10,736 bases of DNA, taken from NCBI GenBank assembly GCA_002721375.1, contig PBKH01000012.1, positions 13,963 to 24,698 on the forward strand. Reading direction: 5' to 3'. Of this stretch, positions 1 through 7,305 are shown piece after piece. Within the stretch, counting starts at the first letter, position 1. The number at the start of each line of letters is the position of its first letter. The notes beneath the pieces were generated by a model, which was not told where the DNA came from, searched no databases, and saw only the letters and a list, made by a program, of their open reading frames with translations. Source of the stretch: Verrucomicrobiales bacterium (GTDB taxonomy: Bacteria > Verrucomicrobiota > Verrucomicrobiia > Limisphaerales > UBA1096). The position numbers were made by a program, and so were the translations under genes.

Positions 1-59
1 AGCCCTGCAAGCAGCAATCCTGCCGTCAGGACCATTGAGAGTCTGGTAAGTTTCAACAT
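1..59 (-). CDS. 5' end of an exported protein, truncated by the window edge
   Basis: Reading leftward from an ATG at 59, the frame gives about 19 residues, MLKLTRLSMVLTAGLLLAG, and stays open to base 1. This is a typical export signal: basic residues K3 and R6, then a hydrophobic core rich in Leu, Val and Ala. The same frame has a TGA at 99-101 and no other ATG or GTG between it and 59, so this ATG is the natural start; an in-frame ATG at 35 would lose the basic residues. There is no clear Shine-Dalgarno sequence. The mature protein is outside the window, so no function can be given. It is divergent from argG. Confidence 0.6.
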   Translation of the reverse strand, partial: MLKLTRLSMVLTAGLLLAG

Positions 60-214
60 ATCTGGTTGCAGAACCGGTATCCCGCTTGGCCAAGCCAGTC
101 AAACGAATTTGTTTTTAACACATTGGCCGCTGCAGCAAAATGAACCATTGAGTGAGTCAAGCGGAAGTCCACGAAAAACCAGCCCGCTTCGCTAAACAGA
201 TATTAAAATGATAA

Positions 215-243
215 CTGACATCCTTATTCATCATGAGTCTAAT
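215..243 (+). promoter_or_regulatory. sigma70-like promoter for argG
   Basis: CTGACA (215-220) matches the -35 consensus at five of six bases. TCTAAT (238-243) matches the -10 consensus at five of six, and the spacer is exactly 17 bp. Transcription would start near 250, giving argG a leader of about 150 nt that includes the direct repeats and the short reading frame. It is predicted from sequence only. Confidence 0.45.
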
Positions 244-276
244 AAGCTTCTGTACATAGATATATCCCCGTTCATT

Positions 277-320
277 TTGTTTATCCTTTGATTTAGCAAA
301 CTTGTTTATCCAGTGATTGA
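277..320 (+). repeat. two imperfect direct repeats in the argG leader
   Basis: TTGTTTATCC occurs at 277-286 and again at 302-311, a period of 25 bp. The match continues imperfectly after each copy (TTTGATTTA against AGTGATTGA). The repeats lie downstream of the predicted argG promoter, where a repressor or an RNA-level regulator could act. They do not resemble the classical ArgR box. Chance recurrence in AT-rich DNA is possible. Confidence 0.4.
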
Positions 321-379
321 CTAACTACAACCGCAACTAATCTGGGAGGTTTTTTCTTTCATCACCGGTCGATTTGTCG

Positions 380-406
380 ATGATGCGCGGGCTGTTTTTA
401 GCATGA
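380..406 (+). other. possible short leader ORF overlapping the argG start
   Basis: From the ATG at 380 (or 383) the frame reads MMRGLFLA and stops at a TGA (404-406) that overlaps the argG start codon as ATGA. Such an overlap can couple translation, and argG has no Shine-Dalgarno sequence directly before its ATG. Against this, the leader ORF has no ribosome site at normal spacing either; the strong GGGAGGT at 344-350 lies about 29 nt upstream. A reading frame this short can easily arise by chance. Confidence 0.2.
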
Positions 407-1647
407 AAATTGTTCTCGCATACTCTGGAGGGCTCGACACCTCCGTTTTGTTGTCCTGGATTAGGGAGAAATACTCCGCTGAAGTCATCGCCTTTTGCGC
501 CGACATCGGTCAGGAAGAGGAGACCAAGGGATTGCGGCCAAAGGCCCGTAAGACCGGTGCATCGGAGATTTACATCGACGATCTGCGCGAAGAGTTCGCT
601 GCTGATTTTATATTCCCAATGATGCAGGCCGGCGCAATCTATGAGGGGCAATATTTTCTCGGCACCAGTATCGCGCGACCACTTATCGCCAAGCGGATGG
701 TAGAGATCGCCCGCAAGCACCGTGCACAAGCCATCGCCCACGGAGCCACTGGCAAAGGCAACGATCAGGTGCGGTTTGAACTTGCAGCAGCCGCGCTGGC
801 CCCAGAACTTGAGGTAATCGCCCCGTGGCGCAACGAGGAGTTCCGCAGCCAGTTCCCAGGCCGAAAAGAAATGATCGATTACTGCGTCGCGAAGAAGATC
901 CCGGTCGAGGCGAGCATGAAGAAGCCTTACTCGATGGATAGAAACTTACTGCATATCTCCTATGAGGCAGGCATGCTGGAGGATCCTTGGCTTGACGCCT
1001 CCGCCTCAAAATACAAAGGCATGTACAAGCTGAGTGTGTCACCCGAGGACGCGCCAAATAAACCGGCATACGTCACGCTGAATTTCGAGAAAGGCAATTG
1101 CATCGCCGTCAATGGCCGGAAAATGTCACCGCTCAAGGTCATGCAGACGCTCAACCGCCTCGGAGGCAAGCACGGCATCGGCCGGGTCGACATGGTGGAG
1201 AACCGTTTTGTCGGGATGAAGTCACGCGGGGTATACGAAACACCGGGCGGCGCCATCCTACACGCAACCCATCGAATGATGGAATCCATTACCATGGACC
1301 GCGAGGTCATGCACTTGCGTGACTCCCTGATCCCAGAGTATTCCAAACTTGTCTATAATGGATTCTGGTATGCACCCGAGCGGGAGGCTTTGCAGGCGCT
1401 CGTGACTGAAAGTCAGCAGAACGTCTCTGGCACCGTCCGAGTCAAGCTTTACAAGGGCAATGTTATCGCCGCCGGCTTAAAATCACCCGTCAGCCTATAT
1501 AACCCGGACATTGCCACCATGGAAGCTGACCCCACCGATGCCTACAATCAGGACGATGCCACTGGATTTATTCGCCTAAACAGCCTACGCCTGAAAGTAG
1601 CCACCAAAGTGGCAAAAGGTAAGCACTTGACCAAACGCAGGCGCTGA
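403..1647 (+). CDS. argG: argininosuccinate synthase
   Basis: This enzyme joins citrulline and aspartate, using ATP, to make argininosuccinate, the penultimate step of arginine biosynthesis; it acts in the cytosol. The 414-residue length is normal for ArgG. The N-terminal ATP-pyrophosphatase loop AYSGGLDTS is at residues 6-14, the [14 protein letters not shown] block at 113-126, and the [15 protein letters not shown] block at about 176-190; all are family hallmarks. The ATG at 403 gives the canonical [12 protein letters not shown] start, and no in-frame ATG, GTG or TTG lies in the bases just upstream. The C-terminus is a basic tail ([10 protein letters not shown]). No Shine-Dalgarno sequence sits next to the start; GGGAGGT at 344-350 is too far away. 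A zinc-ribbon gene follows after 20 bp and is probably cotranscribed. No other arg genes are in the window. Confidence 0.97.
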   Translation: MKIVLAYSGGLDTSVLLSWIREKYSAEVIAFCADIGQEEETKGLRPKARKTGASEIYIDDLREEFAADFIFPMMQAGAIYEGQYFLGTSIARPLIAKRMVEIARKHRAQAIAHGATGKGNDQVRFELAAAALAPELEVIAPWRNEEFRSQFPGRKEMIDYCVAKKIPVEASMKKPYSMDRNLLHISYEAGMLEDPWLDASASKYKGMYKLSVSPEDAPNKPAYVTLNFEKGNCIAVNGRKMSPLKVMQTLNRLGGKHGIGRVDMVENRFVGMKSRGVYETPGGAILHATHRMMESITMDREVMHLRDSLIPEYSKLVYNGFWYAPEREALQALVTESQQNVSGTVRVKLYKGNVIAAGLKSPVSLYNPDIATMEADPTDAYNQDDATGFIRLNSLRLKVATKVAKGKHLTKRRR

Positions 1648-1667
1648 ATTGGCCAAAGTAACCCGAC

Positions 1668-2009
1668 ATGAGCAAATTGGTGCCATGCAAGATGTGCGGG
1701 AACGACCTGAGTCCGCAGGCAGCGTTCTGTCCGCAGTGCGGTCATCCTCAAATCAAGCCGGAACCTGAAAAGGCTAAGCCAAGCGGTGTGGTCGACATGA
1801 GCGGCTCTGGTCTTCGAGACCTGATGGCCGTGATTGAGCAGAATCTGGAGATTCTCCGCGAACTATCTATTCACGGCAGTGGCGAAATGAAGGCACTGGC
1901 CATCGCGCTGCTACAGGCCAAGGGACATAATATGACGCCGGACTCCACGCCCGTGACGGACCTCCCGATTGACACGCCAACGCCACCCGCCATGGACAAA
2001 CCGGGTTAA
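1668..2009 (+). CDS. small zinc-ribbon protein of unknown function
   Basis: This is a 113-residue soluble protein. Residues 7-24 form a zinc ribbon, C7-x2-C10 and C21-x2-C24 in the pattern PCKMCGNDLSPQAAFCPQCG, which resembles small treble-clef or rubredoxin-knuckle zinc ribbons common at the N-termini of bacterial proteins. A Lys/Pro/Glu linker follows, then one probable amphipathic helix (about residues 48-84, SGLRDLMAVIEQNLEILRELS onward) and a Pro/Thr/Asp-rich disordered tail. There is no signal peptide or membrane segment. It starts 20 bp after argG and has no evident ribosome site, so it may be translated from an argG readthrough message. Zinc ribbons of this size often bind protein or nucleic acid, but nothing here fixes a role. 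Confidence 0.75.
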   Translation: MSKLVPCKMCGNDLSPQAAFCPQCGHPQIKPEPEKAKPSGVVDMSGSGLRDLMAVIEQNLEILRELSIHGSGEMKALAIALLQAKGHNMTPDSTPVTDLPIDTPTPPAMDKPG

Positions 2010-2011
2010 GG

Positions 2012-2704
2012 TTAGTTGAACGTGCGGCTGATGCGATTTCGGCCACTGGATTTTTTGATATGGTCGAGCAGAACTTCCACCGCCTCATCTACATCATCAG
2101 TCAGCGTTAGCAACTCAATATCCCCCGGGCTGATATAACCTCCACCCTCAAGAGTTCTCTTTGCCCAGTTAAGGAGCCCGCGCCAATGCTTTTTGCCGAA
2201 GAGAATTAATGGAAATGGCTCGATACAGCGGGTCTGCACCAGAGTTGCTACCTCAAACAACTCGTCCAGCGTTCCAAAACCGCCTGGCATGTAGACGAAG
2301 CCCAAGCTGTACTTAACAAGGCAGACTTTCCGGGAAAAAAAGTAATGAAAGTTAATTGGCAAATTGGCGTATTGGTTGCCGCACTGCTCGAACGGGAGCT
2401 CAATATTCAACCCGACCGATGTACCTTTACCCTGTGCCGCACCCTTATTAGCAGCCTCCATGATACCTGGGCCCCCTCCGGTTATCACTGGCACATCGGC
2501 CTTGGCCAGTTTCTTGCCCATCGCCACAGTAGCCTTGTAGTAGAGATCGCGAGGCTTAGTTCGAGCAGAACCAAAAATCGTTACGGCGGGATCAATACGC
2601 GAAAGCTCCTCGAAGGAGTCTACAAACTCAGCCATGATCCGAAAGATCCGCCACGGATCCTCACGCGTGAAAGGTGCCTCGTCCTTATGGGTGATGCTTG
2701 CCAT
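2012..2704 (-). CDS. LOG family protein (TIGR00730-type nucleotide phosphoribohydrolase)
   Basis: This 230-residue cytosolic Rossmann-fold protein belongs to the LOG/'lysine decarboxylase-like' family. Plant and bacterial LOG enzymes cleave cytokinin riboside 5'-monophosphates, and many bacterial members act on AMP or other nucleoside monophosphates. The nucleotide-binding motif GGGPGIMEAANKGA is at residues 76-89 and the signature PGGFGTLDELFE at 140-151, whose Glu (E148) is the usual catalytic acid; an Arg (R125, in FFSRK) matches the conserved catalytic Arg. An upstream GTG at 2728 would add eight residues, but I prefer the ATG at 2704; neither has a clear Shine-Dalgarno sequence. The gene converges on the zinc-ribbon gene, the stops being 2 bp apart. 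Members of this family were formerly annotated as lysine decarboxylases, which the motifs do not support. True substrate unknown. Confidence 0.9.
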   Translation of the reverse strand: MASITHKDEAPFTREDPWRIFRIMAEFVDSFEELSRIDPAVTIFGSARTKPRDLYYKATVAMGKKLAKADVPVITGGGPGIMEAANKGAAQGKGTSVGLNIELPFEQCGNQYANLPINFHYFFSRKVCLVKYSLGFVYMPGGFGTLDELFEVATLVQTRCIEPFPLILFGKKHWRGLLNWAKRTLEGGGYISPGDIELLTLTDDVDEAVEVLLDHIKKSSGRNRISRTFN

Positions 2705-2740
2705 GGCTAGAGCATAACGGCCAAGCACTGAAAAGCAGCT

Positions 2741-2783
2741 TTAAAATCCAATATGGATAGAAGTTAACCAAGCATTTGGTCAA
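2741..2783 (-). terminator. tandem hairpins after the ankyrin gene, possible weak terminator
   Basis: Just past the ankyrin gene stop, the minus strand can form two hairpins. The first (2783-2764) pairs TTGACCAA with TTGGTTAA around a 4-nt loop, with one G-T wobble. The second (2758-2746) pairs ATCCA with TGGAT around a 3-nt loop and is followed by TTTTAA. Both stems are AT-rich and the second is short, so termination would be weak. It may separate the ankyrin gene from the LOG gene. Confidence 0.3.
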
Positions 2784-2788
2784 GCAAG

Positions 2789-4423
2789 TCATTCCTCGAT
2801 CTCGTTGACTGACACACGGAAAAACCGAGCGAGGTCAGCAGGTTCAGACTCGAACTCGAGCATACCAATTCCATCTTCTGTGTCGACGGACTCAACGACC
2901 TCCCAAACAGATAGGTTGATGGAATTCTCAATGTTGAACTCGAGAAGCGGCGCAATATCGCCGGTACCGTAAGGGCCAATTACGCGAAAGACCCGTTGAC
3001 CATCTTCATCATTCGTCACATCCACCCTGGTTTGTGCCTGCAGGAATTCAACCGTGTCGTGTTTGCGAATGTTGGCAGCTACATCGAACGGGGTTTCCCC
3101 AATATCGCTGAGCAGATTGAGGTCCGTACCAAAAAAAAGGTGAAGCCCGATCATGTCATTGTCTCCGGCTAAAGCAGCATCGTGAATACTTATTTTTGGA
3201 CCATTGATGCCTCCCGCCTCGATAATCATCTCGGTAATATCGACCAAGCCGGATTCCTCGGCAACGTCCAGAGGCGACCAATACCATTGATCGAGTAGGT
3301 TCGGATTGGCATCGAATTCTAGAAGGATCGCTGCGATATCGGCAAAGCCCAGTGCAGCAGCCACATTGAGGTTGGTTCTTCGCCAGTTGTCGATCGAATC
3401 CACCTTGGCCCCCGCTTCGAGCAGAATAAGGCAGTTGTCCGGATGGTTCAGCCCAACTGAATAGGAGAGAGGGGAAAAACCCTGCTCAGTTTTGGCCTCA
3501 AGGTCGGCCCCCTTGGACAGGAGCAATGCAAGGATTTCCTTGTTGCGCGAATGAGAAGCATAATGCAGCGGTGTCTTCGTGGTGTAAGCGGGCTCATTCA
3601 CATCAAACCCAGTCTTAAGCAGCTCATTTACGGCCTCGGTGTTATTGGTCTGGATAGCTGCGATGAATGATTTTTCCGCACCACTCGGAGCGTCGTTTTG
3701 CCGTAGAATATCTTCGGATTCGGCCGACTGCATAATGATAGCCCAATCTAGCGCGGTGCGCTCGGCCTTGTCCTCAGCTTCAATATCAGCCTCAGCATCA
3801 AGCAAGATTTGCAGAACCTCCGGGTAGTTGAGCTCAGCTGACATGATAAGAGGCGTGAAGCCGTGCCGGTCGGCAACCTCCAAGTTCGCCTCGTGTTCGA
3901 TGAGCAACTCTACAACTGCGATATGCCCTTTCTGCACCGCGAGCAAAATGGGGATGTTTCCATCGACATCCGTCTGGTCAATGTCGGTTCCTGCATAGAT
4001 ATGCAGCTTAACCCCAAGCACATCATTGTTCCACGCTAGGATATGGATGCCATCCGCAGGTGGCTCCACAGTGGCGCCGGCCTCAAGTAACAGGTCGATG
4101 ATTTCCTCCTTGGATCCAGAAATCGCCAGATCCAGTGGGGTCTTGGACTGATTGTTGTTAACGTCGGGATCTGCACCAGCCTCAAGAAGGAGAGCCACCA
4201 CTTCCGATTGAGTTTTCATTACAGCATAATGCAGCGGGGCGTAACCGGTCGTGTGTTTTTCATTCAGGTCAGTGTCCGCAGAAATGTGCGCTTCAATAGC
4301 CTCGATATCACCTTCAGAGGCCGCCTGCCAAACAGTTATTTCCGGGGTCTCTTGCCCATATGCCAGCAGAGAAAGGAAATGAAAGGCACAGAACAAAGCC
4401 ATCGTTTTCGCAGTTTCTTTCAC
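2789..4423 (-). CDS. exported ankyrin-repeat protein with verrucomicrobial-type C-terminal module
   Basis: This 544-residue protein begins with a signal peptide (basic K2 and K6, hydrophobic core about 8-21, probable cleavage after A21-Y22-G23). From about residue 30 to 465 it is a chain of roughly 13-14 ankyrin repeats, several nearly canonical (TPLHYA at 284-289, LLLEAGADPDVN at 78-89, LLLSKGADLEA at 300-310). Residues 478-544 are a different, probably beta-rich segment containing W507 and ending in ARFFRVSV, a pattern I associate with the ends of secreted Verrucomicrobiota proteins. The start is a GTG; the in-frame ATG at 4402 would remove the basic n-region of the signal, so GTG is preferred. 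A GGAGGGG motif lies 15 nt upstream. Ankyrin repeats bind proteins; the partner is unknown. It is 101 bp from the sugar operon and probably separately expressed. Confidence 0.88.
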   Translation of the reverse strand: MKETAKTMALFCAFHFLSLLAYGQETPEITVWQAASEGDIEAIEAHISADTDLNEKHTTGYAPLHYAVMKTQSEVVALLLEAGADPDVNNNQSKTPLDLAISGSKEEIIDLLLEAGATVEPPADGIHILAWNNDVLGVKLHIYAGTDIDQTDVDGNIPILLAVQKGHIAVVELLIEHEANLEVADRHGFTPLIMSAELNYPEVLQILLDAEADIEAEDKAERTALDWAIIMQSAESEDILRQNDAPSGAEKSFIAAIQTNNTEAVNELLKTGFDVNEPAYTTKTPLHYASHSRNKEILALLLSKGADLEAKTEQGFSPLSYSVGLNHPDNCLILLEAGAKVDSIDNWRRTNLNVAAALGFADIAAILLEFDANPNLLDQWYWSPLDVAEESGLVDITEMIIEAGGINGPKISIHDAALAGDNDMIGLHLFFGTDLNLLSDIGETPFDVAANIRKHDTVEFLQAQTRVDVTNDEDGQRVFRVIGPYGTGDIAPLLEFNIENSINLSVWEVVESVDTEDGIGMLEFESEPADLARFFRVSVNEIEE

Positions 4424-4524
4424 CTTAAAAGGAAGCTACCCCTCCACAAAATCGATGCAAGCTGCATTTGCTTAAGACCTTTTCTAAACTGCGCTACCAA
4501 GCAGGCCAGCGACAAATTGCACCT

Positions 4525-5550
4525 TCAATTCATATGTAGCACAGCCTTGATAACACCTGCCTCAGGGTTGAGCCAGTTGGGGAATTCGCCGATAAAATCA
4601 GCGTAGCTGGCATGGTGCGAAAGCCAAGGGTCGGTGTTTATCACGCCATCCTCAATCAGTGAAATGATTCGGGAAAAATCCGCTGGCACGGCGTTGCGGC
4701 TAGCTTTAATCGTAAGCTCTGGACGGTGAATAGCTACATGCTTAAAGGTCAAATCCTGAGTAGTGATTCCGACGTAGAGGACCTGCCCAGTGAATGAACA
4801 GTACTGGAAGGCATTGGACATGGAAACATGGCTACCGGTCGCGTCGATAACTGTGTCGGGCAAATTACCAGCATTAGCTTCGCGCAGACGATCAATCTCC
4901 GTCCCATCGTTCTTAAACACCACAGTGTGATCCACGCCGAGCTTCTCTTCACAGAATTGCAAACGGGTTTCATTCATATCCATGACCGTTATTTCGGCTC
5001 GGGCGACCTTGAGAAACTCAATCGCCGCCATTCCAATCGGTCCGGCGCCTATCACCATCACCTTGTCGTCGGCCTGTGTGGCAGCACGATTCACACAGTT
5101 GCAACCAATCGCTAGAGTTTCCACCAGCGCAAGTTGCTCCATAGTCAATTTCGCTGATGGGTGTAATTTGCACGCCGGCAAGACAAAACGTTCGCACATG
5201 CCCCCATTCTTGTGCACACCAATAACCTCTAGGGATTCACAGCAATTAGTCGCCCCTTTCTTGCAAGCGTAGCAATCGTCGCAATTCATGTATGGCTCAA
5301 TAGAGCAACGATCACCAGTCTGAACATTTTCCACTCCTTGACCCACTGACAACACCTTTACGCCAAGCTCGTGACCAGGGATGACTGGATAGGTGAAAAA
5401 CGGCATCTTACCCAGATAGCCGGAAACATCCGTACCACAAATGCCCACCCGATGCACCTCCACCAAAGCCTCCCCAGGCCCAGGCTGTACCGGCTCATCG
5501 ATGGTCGCATGAATAAAGCGCTCAGGTTTTTCGAGAATGATTGCTTTCAT
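4525..5550 (-). CDS. zinc-dependent medium-chain dehydrogenase, probable L-galactonate (aldonate) 5-dehydrogenase
   Basis: This 341-residue NAD-dependent alcohol dehydrogenase of the Tdh/RspB group (COG1063) has all the expected sites: catalytic-zinc residues C38 (GICGTD), H60 and E61 (GHE); structural-zinc cysteines C90, C93, C96 and C104; and the Rossmann loop VIGAGPIG at 166-173, with D191 ending the second strand, which favours NAD over NADP. The closest known roles in this group are L-galactonate 5-dehydrogenase and L-gulonate 5-dehydrogenase, which oxidise C5 of a six-carbon aldonate to a keto-uronate. The neighbours make L-galactonate to D-tagaturonate the most economical assignment. 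The ATG at 5550 is 4 nt past the aldo-keto reductase stop; a GGAG lies about 13 nt upstream within the end of that gene. Sorbitol or threonine dehydrogenase activity cannot be excluded from motifs alone. Confidence 0.8.
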   Translation of the reverse strand: MKAIILEKPERFIHATIDEPVQPGPGEALVEVHRVGICGTDVSGYLGKMPFFTYPVIPGHELGVKVLSVGQGVENVQTGDRCSIEPYMNCDDCYACKKGATNCCESLEVIGVHKNGGMCERFVLPACKLHPSAKLTMEQLALVETLAIGCNCVNRAATQADDKVMVIGAGPIGMAAIEFLKVARAEITVMDMNETRLQFCEEKLGVDHTVVFKNDGTEIDRLREANAGNLPDTVIDATGSHVSMSNAFQYCSFTGQVLYVGITTQDLTFKHVAIHRPELTIKASRNAVPADFSRIISLIEDGVINTDPWLSHHASYADFIGEFPNWLNPEAGVIKAVLHMN

Positions 5551-5554
5551 GAAA

Positions 5555-6484
5555 TTAATTGTTCTCCGGCAATCCTTCGATGTGACCGATATCCTTGATC
5601 GGCTCTAGGATGGCCAGCACCTCGGTTAGTAAAGTCTCATCCATCGGAGTCTCTGCCCAATTGGCCCAATTGCGGACATTTTCAGGATTCGCGCTACCTG
5701 CAATGGTAGTAGCAATATCGGGATGCGCCACACAGAATTGCACAGCCAGTTGCGCAATATCCACTCTTTGCGCGGCGCATAGGTCGGCAGCTTGTTTGCA
5801 AGCAAGACGCACTTCCTCCGGTTCCTTGTGCCACTCAGGTAGAGACGCATTGGTGAGCAGGCGCGCACAGAAGGGACCGGCGTTCATTATGCCTACACCT
5901 TTGGCCTTGAGATAATCAAAGTGCTCAGCGAAACGGGTGTTTTGCAGGTGATAATTATTATAGGAGAGCACCACATCCACGTCGATCTGGTCGATGATGA
6001 ACGGGAAAATCTTCATCGGATACCCGGAGAACCCGATGTACCGCACCTTACCCGCATCACGGATTTTTTGGATAGCCGGAATGGTTTCATCGACAATCTG
6101 CTGCATTTCCACAAATTCGATGTCGTGGCACAGAATTATGTCGAGATAGTCCACGCCCATCCGATGAAGGCTAACATCGATACTCTCAGCCACTCGCTTT
6201 GCGGAGAAATCAAAGTGCTGCAAATCATACCGTCCCAACTTGGTACCGAGAATAAAATCCTCGCGCGACCGATCTCGCAACACCTGCCCCAGCAACACCT
6301 CACTCATGCCGCGGCCGTAGAATGGCGAGGTATCGATGAAGTTCATGCCTAGCTCGAGCGCCACGCGGCAGGATTGAAGCGCCTCATCGATGGTCACCCG
6401 GCGAAACTCCTGCCCAAGCGACGAAGCGCCAAAGGAGATCACCGGGAGTTCCAAATCCGTGTTGCCTAGCTTGCGTCGTTCCAT
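5555..6484 (-). CDS. aldo-keto reductase, probable L-galactose dehydrogenase
   Basis: This is a 309-residue (alpha/beta)8-barrel aldo-keto reductase. The catalytic tetrad is visible: D51, Y56 (IDTSPFYGRGMSE), K82 (GTKLGRY) and H120 (LCHDIEF). Several blocks match what I recall of plant L-galactose dehydrogenase and its bacterial relatives: FDFSAKRVAESIDVSL at 91-106, LCHDIEF at 118-124, ETIPAIQKIRDAGKVRYIGFSG at about 133-154, and AILEPIKDI near the end. That enzyme oxidises C1 of L-galactose with NAD to the galactonolactone; some relatives accept L-fucose or D-arabinose. The operon supplies a lactonase and an aldonate dehydrogenase for the next steps, which supports this direction. The start ATG at 6484 is 5 nt past the preceding stop and has no strong ribosome site, so coupled translation is likely. 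Confidence 0.82.
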   Translation of the reverse strand: MERRKLGNTDLELPVISFGASSLGQEFRRVTIDEALQSCRVALELGMNFIDTSPFYGRGMSEVLLGQVLRDRSREDFILGTKLGRYDLQHFDFSAKRVAESIDVSLHRMGVDYLDIILCHDIEFVEMQQIVDETIPAIQKIRDAGKVRYIGFSGYPMKIFPFIIDQIDVDVVLSYNNYHLQNTRFAEHFDYLKAKGVGIMNAGPFCARLLTNASLPEWHKEPEEVRLACKQAADLCAAQRVDIAQLAVQFCVAHPDIATTIAGSANPENVRNWANWAETPMDETLLTEVLAILEPIKDIGHIEGLPENN

Positions 6485-6489
6485 GTTTT

Positions 6490-7305
6490 TTAAGCAAGGT
6501 GTTGATTAAAGGCGCCAATCGTGGCTTTCGCTGCCGCATCCGAATTCGGCCATGGAAATGCCTCAGCGGAAGCATATTTATCGTAGCCAATTGTCTTCAG
6601 CGCCGCTGCAATTGGAGTGTAATCCATGTGTCCGCATCCAGCCGGCCGACGGTTACTGTCAACAAAATGGACGTGGCCAATGTGACTGCCGTAAGTACTA
6701 AGGCCCTCAGCGATGTTGGCCTCCTCGATGTTCATGTGGAACAGATCAGCAAGGATTACAACATTATCTGTATCCAACGTACCAAGAAACGCCACAGTTT
6801 CATCGGCACGATTTAGCAGATTGCTTTCATAACGATTGAGTGGCTCGTAAATTAGCGGCACCCCAACAAGTTTGGCGTGTTCGCCCAGTTCATCGAGCGC
6901 CTCGCGCAGCCAGCATAGAGCCTGTTCTTTACTCACCTCGCCCTCAAACCGCCCCTGCATGGAGCCAATTATCGCAGGCGCACCCAACTGAGCTCCTGCA
7001 TTGATAATGGACCGAATAAAATTCTTTGCGTTATCGCGTGAGGCAGCGTCCGGCTGGCACAAGTGCCATTTGTGAATCACCCATCCCCCGCCCGTACCCA
7101 CCGCAGCGACCTTGAGCCCACATTCAGCGGTGAGGGCTTTAAGGTCGGCCACTGGTATGGCATCAGCATTGGGCGCAAACACCTCAACAGCGTCGTAACC
7201 CAGCTTAGCAGCCTTAACACAGCCGGCAGCGAGGTCATGCCAGAAAACAAACGGGCCGCCTTCGGCCTCTTTAACCAGCGAAATGGTAACAGCAGATTTG
7301 ATCAT
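6490..7305 (-). CDS. sugar epimerase, D-tagatose 3-epimerase / IolO-like TIM barrel
   Basis: This 271-residue protein is of the xylose-isomerase-like TIM-barrel family (PF01261). The metal ligands expected from D-tagatose 3-epimerase are present with the same spacing: E154, D187, H213, E248. The surrounding active-site residues E160, H190 and R219 also fit. The blocks EPLNRYE (154-160), ADLFHMNIEE (186-195) and DSNRRPAGCGHMD (216-228) resemble the Thermotoga 5-keto-L-gluconate epimerase IolO as I remember it. IolO inverts the carbon next to the keto group, linking 5-keto-L-gluconate and D-tagaturonate, the very compound expected in this operon. Its ATG overlaps the stop of the upstream uxaE-like gene by 4 nt (ATGA), so the two are probably translationally coupled. 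Hydroxypyruvate or 2-oxo-tetronate isomerase activity is an alternative; the exact substrate is inferred. Confidence 0.78.
   Translation of the reverse strand: MIKSAVTISLVKEAEGGPFVFWHDLAAGCVKAAKLGYDAVEVFAPNADAIPVADLKALTAECGLKVAAVGTGGGWVIHKWHLCQPDAASRDNAKNFIRSIINAGAQLGAPAIIGSMQGRFEGEVSKEQALCWLREALDELGEHAKLVGVPLIYEPLNRYESNLLNRADETVAFLGTLDTDNVVILADLFHMNIEEANIAEGLSTYGSHIGHVHFVDSNRRPAGCGHMDYTPIAAALKTIGYDKYASAEAFPWPNSDAAAKATIGAFNQHLA

Larger units (their letters stand above)
60..402. other. 343-bp intergenic region between divergent genes
   Basis: There is no convincing gene here. The region is AT-richer than the flanking coding DNA. It contains a sigma70-like promoter facing argG (215-243), two direct repeats (277-286 and 302-311), a strong Shine-Dalgarno-like GGGAGGT at 344-350 that has no start codon at a normal distance, and an eight-codon reading frame whose stop overlaps the argG start (380-406). 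I see no tRNA, riboswitch fold or rho-independent terminator, though I cannot fold the sequence here. Confidence 0.6.

Noticed and set aside
2012..2704. Lysine decarboxylase annotation for the LOG protein
   Set aside because: The GGGPGIMEAANKGA and PGGFGTLDELFE motifs define the LOG/phosphoribohydrolase family; there is no pyridoxal-phosphate decarboxylase fold.
2345..2710. 121-codon plus-strand frame opposite the LOG gene
   Set aside because: It is the antisense of a well-supported Rossmann-fold gene and shows no motif of its own.
4455..4467. Short palindrome ATGCA-AGC-TGCAT between the zinc dehydrogenase and ankyrin genes
   Set aside because: A 5-bp arm with a 3-nt loop and no T-run is too weak to call an operator or terminator; it recurs readily by chance.
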